DNA from: Clostridium frigoris
GTDB lineage: Bacteria; Bacillota; Clostridia; Clostridiales; Clostridiaceae
Direction: 5' to 3'
DNA length: 60,095 nt
Assembly: GCF_018861865.1 (NCBI RefSeq)
Contig: NZ_JAHLDV010000015.1
Span: 1 to 60,095 of the forward strand
This document shows, one piece after another, positions 45,655 through 53,951 of this stretch (position 1 is its first letter; every line of letters begins with the position of its first letter). Under the pieces are notes generated by a model that saw nothing but the letters and a program-made list of their open reading frames with translations, did not search any database and had not been told where the DNA came from. The translations under genes and the position numbers were made by a program.

Positions 45655-46359
45655 ATGAAGATATTAAAGCATAAAATTATACTTGATGAAATTGAGCCAG
45701 AGATCTATAGAGAAGTACTAATAGAAAAAGAAGCTACATACCATGATTTGCATTTGGTCATTCAAAAGGTATTTGGTTGGGAAGATTATCATTTATATGA
45801 TTTTACTGTAGATGACAAAAGAATAGGCTTGGAAGAAATTGATGAATCTGGCGAAGCAGATTATGATTCTAACGATACAGTTATTTTCAGTGATAAAAAA
45901 TCATTTAGCTATGAATATGATTTTGGCGATGGTTGGTGTCATACCATTAAAATTATAGAAGAACTAGACGCTGACCCAAATATGAATTACCCAGTCTGTG
46001 TAGGTGGGAAAAGAGCTTGTCCTCCTGAAGACTGCGGAGGGGTGCCAGGGTACGAAGAAATTATTAGTGCTGATGGAGATGATAAAAAAGAATTAATAGA
46101 CTGGTTAGGATATGAGTTTGATCCAGAAGCTTTTACTGTAGAATGGGCCAATGAAAGATTAAATGATCCTGACTGTTGTAGAAAGGGATATACTGTAGAG
46201 GATCTTGCAGGGATGGCTGGAAAAACACCTGCTACAATAAAAAAGTGGGTTAAAAAGTTAGAGGATAATGAGTTAAGGGATTATCTTTGGAAATATAAAG
46301 GTAAGACTTTATTACTTGATCCAGAGGGCGTGCCTGTTCTATTTAGTAATTTGAGATAG
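45655..46359 (+). CDS. Plasmid pRiA4b ORF-3-like protein, copy A
   Basis: A 234-residue protein of the pRiA4b ORF-3 family (function unknown; often near mobile elements). Family signs are YREVLIEKEATYHDLHLVIQ, FGWEDYHLYDF, YDFGDGWCHTI and the Cys-rich CPPEDCGGVPGYEE. The C-terminal 60 residues add a possible helix-turn-helix (VEDLAGMAGKTPATIKKWV). A longer frame begins at 45610, but GGGAGG precedes ATG 45655 and the same start is forced in copy B. Twin of the 53088 gene. Confidence 0.88.
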   Translation: MKILKHKIILDEIEPEIYREVLIEKEATYHDLHLVIQKVFGWEDYHLYDFTVDDKRIGLEEIDESGEADYDSNDTVIFSDKKSFSYEYDFGDGWCHTIKIIEELDADPNMNYPVCVGGKRACPPEDCGGVPGYEEIISADGDDKKELIDWLGYEFDPEAFTVEWANERLNDPDCCRKGYTVEDLAGMAGKTPATIKKWVKKLEDNELRDYLWKYKGKTLLLDPEGVPVLFSNLR

Positions 46360-46374
46360 AAATAGAAAACATAA

Positions 46375-46408
46375 TACTCGTCGAGCTGAGAAAATAGCTT
46401 AGCGGGTA
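46375..46408 (+). terminator. Hairpin family copy H2
   Basis: TACTCG and CGGGTA enclose TCGAGCTGAGAAAATAGCTTAG; no long T-run (ATAAATTT follows), so it is a weaker terminator than its counterpart H4. Confidence 0.6.
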
Positions 46409-46515
46409 TAAATTTAAAAGGAGCAAATTTTAAAAGTACTTACTTATTATTTATATAAAACGCGAGCTTTTGGCTTATAATAAATAATTATATAAAGAAA
46501 TTTTTAAGAAGAACC

Positions 46516-46540
46516 AAAAGAGCCAATTAGGCTCTCTTTT
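46516..46540. terminator. Bidirectional terminator
   Basis: GAGCC / GGCTC with loop AATTA, A4 before and TCTTTT after. It separates the rightward pRiA4b gene from the leftward coiled-coil gene. Confidence 0.75.
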
Positions 46541-46575
46541 ATATTGCATTAATAAGTGATACTCAATGGGATGAC

Positions 46576-46830
46576 TTATTTATCGTAAAAATCATATTCA
46601 CCATCAAATTCAATTTTTTCCGTATGACAATTAGGGTACTCGTTTATATCTTCTATTTGATCTTTCAAATTAGCAATCTTATCCGCCATATTTACGCTAA
46701 TGTCGATATTATCAGCAAGTTTATCTTTTAAATAATCAATTTCGTCTGTTTGACTATCTATAAGAGTTACCATTTCTGAAAGCCCATATATAGCATCACT
46801 CGAAAACTCTTTAGCTTCTTTCTTATCCAT
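46576..46830 (-). CDS. Small acidic coiled-coil protein
   Basis: A protein of about 84 residues, strongly charged, with heptad-like spacing (about 15-65; LIDSQTDEIDYLKDKL, MADKIANLKDQIEDI) and an acidic end EFDGEYDFYDK. The AGGAGTG site fits ATG at 46830 better than GTG at 46839. It follows ligD by 15 bases on the minus strand and so is probably the third gene of the ku-ligD operon. I recognise no family. Confidence 0.6.
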   Translation of the reverse strand: MDKKEAKEFSSDAIYGLSEMVTLIDSQTDEIDYLKDKLADNIDISVNMADKIANLKDQIEDINEYPNCHTEKIEFDGEYDFYDK

Positions 46831-46845
46831 AATAACCACTCCTTA

Positions 46846-47781
46846 TTATTTTAAGATACATTCCTTAGGGGTTTTATCATTCCTCAAACCTTTGAATACT
46901 GGTTGTCGCAAGCCACCACTGGCCGTTTTCATCATAAATTTTACTACACATACAAGACTAGGCTCTATCCACACAGCATTATTATTTCCAGTAGGTAAGT
47001 CATTAAAAGGATGGGAATCTAATTTAGGGGTTGATTCAATTACCTTAAAATCTTCTGAGGATAATCCCATAGTAACATGGCCTTTATACAATAGTTGTTT
47101 ACCAGAATATTGTCCTAGGACGATACTAATTACACCTTTTCTTTTAAGGATATAACCACATACCACAAAATCATCATCCAATAAATATTTAATTTTTATC
47201 CAGTCTTTAGTTTTCTTGTCCTGATAATATTTACTATCTTTTCGTTTAGCAACTATACCTTCTAGTTCATTTTGTTTAGCGAGCTTATAAAATTGTATTC
47301 CCTGCTGCTTTATATATCTAGAAATAGCAATGCGTTCATTTTCTTTAACAACCTTTTCAAGTAGCTTTTTACGTTGCATTAATGGCAAATCCATAACTTG
47401 ATGATCGTCATAGTAGAGAATATCAAAGGCGGTGAAAGTGGCTGGAAGTTTAGCTGCAGCAAGTTGAATTTTAAATGTATTTCCCAACACAGACCGCCTT
47501 TGAATCTCAAAGAAATCTGGCTTTCCATCCTTAATGACTATTAATTCACCATCTAAAATACAACGTTTTTTAACTTGTTTATGTATATTGGACAGTTCTG
47601 GAACCTTAGAAATCAATTTAACATCTCGTTTGTTGCGTATATCCGTTGAATCATTGTCAAGATAAACAATACATCTGTGACCGTCTAATTTTAGCTCATA
47701 GATATAACTAGGGCTATCAAATGCGTCTTGCATTTCACCGATTAACATAGGCTTAATTCCTTTAATATCGAACAAATCCAT
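46846..47781 (-). CDS. ligD: LigD-type ATP-dependent DNA ligase (ligase domain only)
   Basis: A 311-residue ligase of the bacterial NHEJ type. Motif I is ELKLDGHR, with catalytic K31; ILDGEL (motif III), EGIVAKR (IV) and WIKIKY (V) are present. The OB-fold follows to the C-terminus (VKFMMKTASGGLRQPVFKGLR). The polymerase and phosphoesterase domains of full LigD are absent, as in some Firmicutes with split systems. Its ATG overlaps the ku stop by one base (TAATG), so the two are translationally coupled. It seals double-strand breaks held by Ku. Confidence 0.9.
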   Translation of the reverse strand: MDLFDIKGIKPMLIGEMQDAFDSPSYIYELKLDGHRCIVYLDNDSTDIRNKRDVKLISKVPELSNIHKQVKKRCILDGELIVIKDGKPDFFEIQRRSVLGNTFKIQLAAAKLPATFTAFDILYYDDHQVMDLPLMQRKKLLEKVVKENERIAISRYIKQQGIQFYKLAKQNELEGIVAKRKDSKYYQDKKTKDWIKIKYLLDDDFVVCGYILKRKGVISIVLGQYSGKQLLYKGHVTMGLSSEDFKVIESTPKLDSHPFNDLPTGNNNAVWIEPSLVCVVKFMMKTASGGLRQPVFKGLRNDKTPKECILK

Positions 47782-48590
47782 TATGCACCTTTTGGAATTT
47801 TACGTTTTGTCTTAGGCTTTGGTGTTTCTTTAGCTTTATTTTGTTCAATGCTCGCTTTAAGTGCATCCATAAGATTAATTACATTACCTGGAGCCTCTGA
47901 TTTAGAAGCAACAATTTCTTTACCAGCTATTTTTGTTTCAAGTAGTTCACGTAGCTTAACCTGGTACTCATCCTTATATGATGCAGGCTTAAAAGGAGTT
48001 ATCATAGAATTAATTAGAGCTTTTGCCATCGTAAGTTCAGCATCCACTATATCTGGTTTATTATAAGATTTTGCTAGATCCTTTATCTCGTCTTCATAAT
48101 ACATAGTAGAAATTAATATCCCATCTTCACGTGGAATAATAGCAAGTAAAGTTTCTTTTGTTCCCATTACAGTTTTACCTATTGCAATTTTTTGTTCGGA
48201 CATAAGTGCAGCACGTAGAAGCTCAAATGCTTTATCTCCACCAGCTTCAGGAGTAGCCTGGTATGTTTTATCATAATAAATTGGTGATATTTGATTCAGT
48301 TGTGCAAAGTGCATTATTTGTATAGATCTTTCTTTTTCAGTTTTAATTTTTTCTAAGTCCTCATCTGTTACGACAACATAATGATCTTTATCATATTCAT
48401 AACCTTTGATAATGTCTTTTGATGTAATTTCCTGTCCACAATGACTACAAGATTTTTTATATTTTATTCTAGAATTATCTTCTTTGTGGAGCTGGTTAAA
48501 ATGTATGTCATTGTCTTGAGTAGCGGTATACATTGAGATTGGAATAGCAACAAGACCGAATGATATTACTGTTTTATGAGCTACAGCCAT
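47781..48590 (-). CDS. ku: Ku protein, NHEJ end-binding
   Basis: A 269-residue bacterial Ku, which as a homodimer rings DNA ends and recruits LigD. It begins MAVAHKTVISFGLVAIPI and has CSHCGQEI, GYEYDKDHYVVV, YYDKTYQATPEAGG and an ALINSM helix. The C-terminal tail is Lys/Pro-rich (KPKTKRKIPKG), as needed for ligase recruitment and DNA binding. First gene of ku-ligD-small protein on the minus strand, divergent from dinB. Confidence 0.93.
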   Translation of the reverse strand: MAVAHKTVISFGLVAIPISMYTATQDNDIHFNQLHKEDNSRIKYKKSCSHCGQEITSKDIIKGYEYDKDHYVVVTDEDLEKIKTEKERSIQIMHFAQLNQISPIYYDKTYQATPEAGGDKAFELLRAALMSEQKIAIGKTVMGTKETLLAIIPREDGILISTMYYEDEIKDLAKSYNKPDIVDAELTMAKALINSMITPFKPASYKDEYQVKLRELLETKIAGKEIVASKSEAPGNVINLMDALKASIEQNKAKETPKPKTKRKIPKGA

Positions 48591-48737
48591 TTAAAAACAC
48601 CTCACTTTTTTAGTTAGTATAACCATAGTGTCACCTTTTTAATATAAAACTTCTAACTTTAGTTAAACTTATGAAAGTGCTAAAATAATGTCCTAATTTG
48701 GTAAATGAAAATACTTCTAAAAATCAAGAAAGTAGTA

Positions 48738-48761
48738 TATAATAAATACGAACTGATGTTC
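48738..48761 (+). promoter_or_regulatory. LexA (SOS) box and -10 box of dinB
   Basis: TATAAT at 48738-48743 is followed by CGAACTGATGTTC (48749-48761), matching the Gram-positive LexA consensus CGAAC-N4-GTTC. It lies 37 bases before the dinB start, so LexA would block transcription start. Confidence 0.82.
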
Positions 48762-48798
48762 TAGTAATTAATAATAAGCTGCAGAAAGGAAGATGTTT

Positions 48799-49935
48799 AT
48801 GAGCAGACTGATATTTCATATAGATGCGAATAGTGCTTACCTTTCATGGGAAGCAGCATATAGACTTCAACGAGGAGAAACATTTGATCTTAGAACTGTA
48901 CCATCTGTAATAGGTGGAGATGAAGAGAGTAGACATGGTATTGTCCTAACTAAATCAATACCTGCTAAAAAATTTAATATAAAAACAGGAGAAACTTTAT
49001 ATAATGCTAGGGCAAAGTGTCCAGGGCTAGTAATAGTACCACCAAGGTATTGGCTTTATATGAAATGTAGTTCAGCTATGAATCAAATATTCCAGGAATA
49101 TACTCCACAGATTCAACGATTTAGTGTAGATGAAAGTTTTTTAGACTTTTCCAATATGGAGCATTTATATCCTGACTATATGATACTCGCTGAAACTATA
49201 AGTGAAAGAATAAAAAAGGAACTTGGTTTCACCGTAAATATTGGAATCTCAGATAGAAAACTACTCGCGAAGGTAGCTTCAGATTTTAAGAAACCGGATA
49301 TGACTCATACCTTATTTCCACATGAAATAGAAAAAAAGATGTGGCCACTTCCTGTAGAGGATTTGTTTATGGTGGGTAGAGCTACAGCTCCCAAACTTCA
49401 TAACTTAAACATTAATACTATTGGTGATTTAGCAAACTATGATTTAGAAATTTTAAAATATAAACTGAAGAGTCATGGAAAAGTAATTTGGAATTTTGCC
49501 AATGGTATAGAATTTTCAGAAGTTAGAAAAAGTAATTATATTCAATTGAAGGGTATAGGTAATTCAACAACTATAAGCTTTGATGTTGAAGATAAAGATA
49601 CAGCTCATAAAGTGTTACTATCCTTATGCGAAACTGTAGCTATGCGTTTAAGAGATTCACAGAACTGCTGCTCGGTAGTTAGTATAAGTGTTAGAGGCAG
49701 TGACTTAATCTTTTATTCTCGCCAAAAGAAATTAGAAGTAGCAACTGATTCCACTCGTAAAATATACGAAATAGCATGTTATCTATTTGACAATGTTTGG
49801 AAGGGAAATGCAATAAGGCACCTAGGCATTCGCATAACAGACTTTTGTGGAAATGATTTTTATCAGTGTTCTTTACTTGATACATTTAATTATGAGAAAG
49901 ATAGAGCAATTAATAAAACTATAGATGGTGGATAA
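48799..49935 (+). CDS. dinB: Y-family DNA polymerase IV
   Basis: A translesion polymerase of about 378 residues. It has FHIDANSAYLSWEA (metal Asp), RHGIVLTKSIPAKKFNI, SVDESFLDF (catalytic Asp-Glu), VNIGISDRKLLAKVASDFKKP and a little-finger domain (about 245-350). No C-terminal beta-clamp motif stands out. ATG 48793 directly abuts AAAGGAAG; ATG 48799 has normal spacing. SOS-induced through the LexA box upstream. It lies next to ku-ligD, forming a repair cluster. Confidence 0.9.
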   Translation: MSRLIFHIDANSAYLSWEAAYRLQRGETFDLRTVPSVIGGDEESRHGIVLTKSIPAKKFNIKTGETLYNARAKCPGLVIVPPRYWLYMKCSSAMNQIFQEYTPQIQRFSVDESFLDFSNMEHLYPDYMILAETISERIKKELGFTVNIGISDRKLLAKVASDFKKPDMTHTLFPHEIEKKMWPLPVEDLFMVGRATAPKLHNLNINTIGDLANYDLEILKYKLKSHGKVIWNFANGIEFSEVRKSNYIQLKGIGNSTTISFDVEDKDTAHKVLLSLCETVAMRLRDSQNCCSVVSISVRGSDLIFYSRQKKLEVATDSTRKIYEIACYLFDNVWKGNAIRHLGIRITDFCGNDFYQCSLLDTFNYEKDRAINKTIDGG

Positions 49936-50231
49936 ATTAATTTACTTTTCACTAAAACCACTAATTAAGGTTGGTATGGATTTTTGTGAATAAGACAATA
50001 AAAAAAACCCATTTATAGTAGGGTACTGAAAAAGTAAATTTTAAAATCAATATTAAGACCTAAAATATATTTTGCATTTTAGGTTAACTTTCACTTTTAA
50101 CCACAAGTATATTTATCTAAAATATAATACTTAGTTTATTGTAAAAATGTAATTTCTTATAGCTTGATAAGAAAGTTTGAAGATGTTATAATTAGTTTAC
50201 TTGAAAATTAAAATAGTGGTGGTGATTTAGA
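49936..50231. other. Intergenic region with 9-bp hairpin
   Basis: No gene seen. It contains a hairpin ACCTAAAAT / ATTTTAGGT (50058-50066 and 50076-50084) and ACCC...GGGT after dinB near 50008-50024. The sequence GAAAAAGTAAATT at 50028 recurs beside the istA gene at about 52049. Confidence 0.4.
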
Positions 50232-50492
50232 ATGGATAATGAAACAAAGAAAATGTTCGAAATATTGATGAAGAAATTAGATACTATAGAAGAAAATCAA
50301 AAGGAAATGTATGTAAGCCAAAAGAATATGGAAATAAGACAGGATGAAATATTTTCTGTTGTAAATGCTATTGAACATAGTAATACTACGCATAAAGCAG
50401 AGATTGATAATATAATTTATAAAGTTGCACATACAGAGGGAACAATTAATAAGATAGGCGATGTAATTTCTGAGAGCAGAGCCGTAAAATAG
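50232..50492 (+). CDS. Small coiled-coil protein
   Basis: An 86-residue protein, mostly helical and charged (MFEILMKKLDTIEENQKEMY, then MEIRQDEIFSVVNAIEHS) with a Lys/Arg end. It has a GGTGGTGA site before ATG and a terminator soon after its stop. It resembles small hypothetical proteins common in clostridia; I do not recognise a function. Confidence 0.6.
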   Translation: MDNETKKMFEILMKKLDTIEENQKEMYVSQKNMEIRQDEIFSVVNAIEHSNTTHKAEIDNIIYKVAHTEGTINKIGDVISESRAVK

Positions 50493-50560
50493 ATTCTAAT
50501 CCCTTTATATTTATTAATAGCAAATAAATGTAATGAATACTGAGAATAAAAACAAAAAAA

Positions 50561-50587
50561 AGCCCTTTAATAGGGGCTTATTTTTAT
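50561..50587. terminator. Bidirectional terminator
   Basis: AGCCC / GGGGCT hairpin flanked by A7 and T5. It ends the small coiled-coil gene and the convergent istA gene. Confidence 0.75.
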
Positions 50588-50598
50588 TGTTTTTGAAA

Positions 50599-51999
50599 CT
50601 AAAGTCGCTTTATCTCCTTTTCAAGAATTTCTACTGTTAATTCATGATATTCAATTTGGTTTCGCCTCAAACATTTTTTTAGGAAATCTTTTTGCTTACC
50701 TTGTGTAGATTCCAAAAAAGAAATAAAGGTTGATGTATCCTCATTAAATATTTCAATATAAAGTGTTTTAAGCCATTTAGGCATTGATCGATATTCTTCA
50801 CTAAAAGTAAAGCCATGTGGCTTCATTTTTAGTTTGTTGAGCATATGCCATACCCGGTAAGTTCTTGATTTCTTTTTTCTTGAAACTGGATGCTTCGCTA
50901 AGACATCACCATTATTGGATACTATGTATAAAAGATAATCATTATAACGCAATGTAATTTGTTCTCCTTGATAGCCCTCGGGAACGGCGTATTTTGAATT
51001 TTTTGATGTAATCATGCTATCACGATTGACAGTTCTTTTCTTTAAGGCATAATAAGTGTATTGCCGCTGCGGAAGCCTCTTTAAGAGTGCCTCTTCATGA
51101 GCAAACAGTTTTTGGCAAGTATCGTTTTTTGAAGGATGCATTCTCTTATTAGATGCATTAATGATTTCATCAATAAAGGACTGGACATCATTCAAATCCT
51201 TAAAACATTGAATATATGTTTTTTTCAAGGCTTCTTTGATTATGCCTACACCATTTTCTACTGATCCTTTCTGATTTGGGCGCCTAGGTGCGCAAAAAGA
51301 TACTTCAAATTCATAATGCTTAGACAATTCGCTGAAAAGCAATGTGAGCTGTTTATCCTTTTGGGTAGGATCGTGAATTCGTTTAGCAATTTTCATATTA
51401 TCAATGACAAAAATAGGGGCTGTTCCACATACATCATTGGTGAATTTATTAAATGTTTTGGCAAAAGATTTTCCATCTTCTTTTTCAGTCACATAGGCTA
51501 TTTTGTAATTGCTGTATGGAAATAAGTAGACTGCAAAATAGATTCTCTTGTTTTTCCCATTGATGTTAAGAAGTCGATAACCCCAATCAAATTGTATAAT
51601 TTCACCTGGGTTATAGTGTATTTTCAAATAACTTTCTTTCCTTTTGTTGTTTTCAATTGTATATAGTTCTTTAAATTTAGTTTTAGTAACATAAAAGCCA
51701 GCATCTTTGATCAATTCATAGATTTCATCGGAATTTAGCTTAACGGTTTTATACAACTGACAGGTATTTCGCGATTGATTTATATAATAGTTGATATAGC
51801 TTGAAAGTTCTTTAATATATGGGTCATATTTTGATTTCCTAGTCCGTGACGGAAATATTGTTGCCAGTTCATTTTCTCTTTTTTCTAAGGCAGTCACTGT
51901 ATTTTTCGAGACATTGAGCATAGCGGCAATAGTTTCGTAAGGAATATCCTCAGAAATTAGCTGGTGGATCGCTATGTATTTGTTTGGTTCATATATCAT
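50599..51999 (-). CDS. istA: IS21-family transposase IstA
   Basis: A 466-residue transposase. The N-terminal helix-turn-helix (IPYETIAAMLNVSKNTV, about 15-32) is followed by an rve DDE core: FDWGY (D), VIDNMK (D) and QKGSVENGVG (E). A Mu-transposase-type C-terminal region follows. The partner ATPase IstB, normally directly downstream, is missing, and I see no right-hand terminus, so the element is a remnant unable to move by itself. AAGGAAG precedes ATG. Confidence 0.88.
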   Translation of the reverse strand: MIYEPNKYIAIHQLISEDIPYETIAAMLNVSKNTVTALEKRENELATIFPSRTRKSKYDPYIKELSSYINYYINQSRNTCQLYKTVKLNSDEIYELIKDAGFYVTKTKFKELYTIENNKRKESYLKIHYNPGEIIQFDWGYRLLNINGKNKRIYFAVYLFPYSNYKIAYVTEKEDGKSFAKTFNKFTNDVCGTAPIFVIDNMKIAKRIHDPTQKDKQLTLLFSELSKHYEFEVSFCAPRRPNQKGSVENGVGIIKEALKKTYIQCFKDLNDVQSFIDEIINASNKRMHPSKNDTCQKLFAHEEALLKRLPQRQYTYYALKKRTVNRDSMITSKNSKYAVPEGYQGEQITLRYNDYLLYIVSNNGDVLAKHPVSRKKKSRTYRVWHMLNKLKMKPHGFTFSEEYRSMPKWLKTLYIEIFNEDTSTFISFLESTQGKQKDFLKKCLRRNQIEYHELTVEILEKEIKRL

Positions 52000-52009
52000 G
52001 TATCATCTT

Positions 52010-52065
52010 CCTTTTTTAATATGTCATCACATGTTATCACAAGATTATCAAAAAGTAAATTAAGT
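52010..52065 (-). mobile_element. IS21-type left end with reiterated terminal motif
   Basis: Read on the minus strand, TGATAA/TGATGA-type units recur three times (TTTGATAATC, GTGATAACA, GTGATGACA) just upstream of istA. This is like the multiple transposase-binding repeats of IS21 ends. The exact outer boundary is not determined. Confidence 0.45.
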
Positions 52066-52116
52066 TCAATAAATAAACCGATAGTTCAAATAAATATATA
52101 AAGGGGAAACAATATC

Positions 52117-52866
52117 ATGGATAGTATAACAGAGTATAAAATATTGAGTAAATTACCCACATTCACTATTGAAGATGTCAAGCAGTTAACAAAGACTCAA
52201 AAGGCGGCATATATTCTTCTAAACGTATTAATAGAAAAAGGACTTATTGAAAAAATTAGAAGGAATCTATATTCAGCAGTAAATCTCATAACAAATAAAG
52301 TTGTTGCATCAAAGTATCAAATAGCTTGTGGTACTAATGATAATGTTTATATATCTCATCATACAGCTCTTGAGTATGATGGAGTTGCAAATAAAATTAA
52401 AAATATAGTATATATATCCTCTAATAAAAGATTTAGGGATTTTGAGTTTGAAGGCCTATATTACAAGTATATTTTATCTAAAACATCCTGTGGTATAATT
52501 ACACCAAGTAATGATGAGGGAATTAGGGTTACGGATATGGAAAGAACAATTATTGATAGCATAAAAGATTTTGAAAAAATTGGTGGTCTTAAAGAGTTAA
52601 TGAATTGTTTGTTAAAAATTGATTTTTTGGATGAAGAAAAATTAAGAACGTATTTAGAGGCTTATAATATACAGATGGTTTACCAGAAAACTGGATTTTT
52701 ATTAAGTAAATACAATGATAGACTGCAGCTTTCTAGATCTTTTTTTGATTTCTGTAAAGGTAATATTGGAAAAAGTAAGCGATACTTATCTGGTGATGCC
52801 AAAGTAGGGGGAAATTATGATAGCGACTGGCGGTTGGTGGTACCTGAAGGACTATTTGTAAGATGA
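52117..52866 (+). CDS. AbiEi-like antitoxin / viral defence regulator, orphan
   Basis: A 249-residue protein of the type IV antitoxin AbiEi family. A winged-helix N-terminus (about 1-65; FTIEDVKQL, VLIEKGLIEKIRRNLYS) precedes the AbiEi domain with HHTALEYDG, GIRVTDMERTIIDSI and GGLKELMNCLL. AbiEi represses its operon and neutralises the nucleotidyltransferase toxin AbiEii. No AbiEii gene follows; repeat B begins 27 bases after the stop. So the toxin was lost, or this is a stand-alone regulator. AAAGGGG upstream of ATG. Confidence 0.8.
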   Translation: MDSITEYKILSKLPTFTIEDVKQLTKTQKAAYILLNVLIEKGLIEKIRRNLYSAVNLITNKVVASKYQIACGTNDNVYISHHTALEYDGVANKIKNIVYISSNKRFRDFEFEGLYYKYILSKTSCGIITPSNDEGIRVTDMERTIIDSIKDFEKIGGLKELMNCLLKIDFLDEEKLRTYLEAYNIQMVYQKTGFLLSKYNDRLQLSRSFFDFCKGNIGKSKRYLSGDAKVGGNYDSDWRLVVPEGLFVR

Positions 52867-52913
52867 GTTATTTGTACGGTATGTGAAGATATCTGGTTAT
52901 AAAGTAGAAGTAA

Positions 52914-52952
52914 AGACCCGTTGAGCTGAGAAATTGCTTGGCGGGTCTTTTT
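52914..52952 (+). terminator. Hairpin family copy H3
   Basis: AGACCCG / CGGGTCT around TTGAGCTGAGAAATTGCTTGG, then T8: a strong terminator behind the AbiEi-like gene. Confidence 0.85.
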
Positions 52953-53087
52953 TTTGGATTTACGTTTAAAGTTTAAATAAAGTTTGTTATAATTAATTAA
53001 ATGAGAGAAATTAGAATTCAGACACACTAACTTGAAGAAGCATATCAGCTGAGCTAAGTTAATTGGCTGAAAATTGGGAGGTCGAAC

Positions 53088-53792
53088 ATGAAGATATTAA
53101 AGCTTAAAATTATACTAGATGAAATTAAACCAGAGATTTATAGAGAAGTACTAATAGAAAAAGAAGCTACATTCCATGATTTGCATTTGGTCATTCAAAA
53201 GGTATTTGGTTGGGAAGATTATCATTTATATGATTTTACTGTAGATGACAAAAGAATAGGTTTGGAAGAAATTGATGAATCTGGCGAAACAGATTATGAT
53301 TCTAACGATACAGTTATTTTCAGTGATAAAAAATCATTTAGCTATGAATATGATTTTGGCGATGGTTGGTGTCATACCATTAAAATTATAGAAGAACTAG
53401 ACGCTGACCCAAATATGAATTACCCAGTCTGTGTAGGTGGGAAAAGAGCTTGTCCTCCTGAAGACTGTGGAGGGGTGCCAGGGTATGAAGAAATTATTAG
53501 TGCTGATGGAGATGATAAAAAAGAATTCATAGACTGGTTAGGATATGAGTTTGATCCAGAAGCTTTTACAGTAGAATGGGCCAATGAAAGATTAAATGAT
53601 CCTGACTGTTGTAGAAAGGGATATACTGTAGAAGATCTTGCAGGGATGGCTGGAAAAACACCTGCTACAATAAAGAAGTGGGTTAAAAAGTTAGAGGATA
53701 ATGAGTTAAGGGATTATCTTTGGAAATATAAAGGTAAGACTTTATTACTTGATCCAGAGGGCGTGCCTGTTCTATATAGTCATTTGAGATAG
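53088..53792 (+). CDS. Plasmid pRiA4b ORF-3-like protein, copy B
   Basis: A 234-residue twin of the 45655 gene. Seven residue changes are seen by eye, among them E to K near residue 12, Y to F in EATFHD, A to T in GETDYD, and YSH for FSN near the end. All family motifs (YDFGDGW, CPPEDCGG) and the C-terminal HTH-like part are kept, so both copies look functional. GGGAGG precedes ATG. Confidence 0.88.
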   Translation: MKILKLKIILDEIKPEIYREVLIEKEATFHDLHLVIQKVFGWEDYHLYDFTVDDKRIGLEEIDESGETDYDSNDTVIFSDKKSFSYEYDFGDGWCHTIKIIEELDADPNMNYPVCVGGKRACPPEDCGGVPGYEEIISADGDDKKEFIDWLGYEFDPEAFTVEWANERLNDPDCCRKGYTVEDLAGMAGKTPATIKKWVKKLEDNELRDYLWKYKGKTLLLDPEGVPVLYSHLR

Positions 53793-53807
53793 AAATAGAA
53801 AACATAA

Positions 53808-53849
53808 TACTCGTCGAGCTGAGAAATTGGCTTGGCGGGTATTTTTTTA
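53808..53849 (+). terminator. Hairpin family copy H4
   Basis: TACTCG / CGGGTA around TCGAGCTGAGAAATTGGCTTGG, then T7. Ends the pRiA4b copy B transcript. Confidence 0.8.
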
Positions 53850-53915
53850 CGTTGATACCTATGAATTCTAATTTTACAGGAAAACATTCCCCTTTTTATT
53901 AATCCTATAATGTTG

Positions 53916-53940
53916 TATAATATATACGAACATATGTTTG
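53916..53940 (+). promoter_or_regulatory. LexA (SOS) box of a small gene
   Basis: TATAAT (53916-53921), then CGAACATATGTTTG (53927-53940), a near-perfect palindromic LexA site at the same distance from the -10 box as in the dinB promoter. GAGGGG and the ATG of the next gene follow at once. Confidence 0.85.
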
Positions 53941-53951
53941 GAGGGGATAGT

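Larger units (their letters stand above)
45459..46409 (+). repeat. Long direct repeat A (about 950 bases)
   Basis: It extends from TGGTTATAAAGTAGAAG through a terminator hairpin, an AT-rich leader and a pRiA4b ORF-3-like gene to a second hairpin. A nearly identical copy lies at 52894-53841 in the same direction. The two encoded proteins differ at seven residues by eye. Confidence 0.9.
52894..53841 (+). repeat. Long direct repeat B (about 950 bases)
   Basis: Second copy of the 45459-46409 block, same orientation, with a few substitutions and small indels. The start differs from copy A just before TGGTTATAAAGTAG. The copies enclose 46410-52893. Confidence 0.9.

Noticed and set aside
49991-52061. 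Complete IS21 element bounded by AAAAAGTAAATT
   Set aside because: The 12-base match at both sides is AT-rich and short, istB is missing and no inverted terminal repeat was found on the right, so element borders cannot be claimed.
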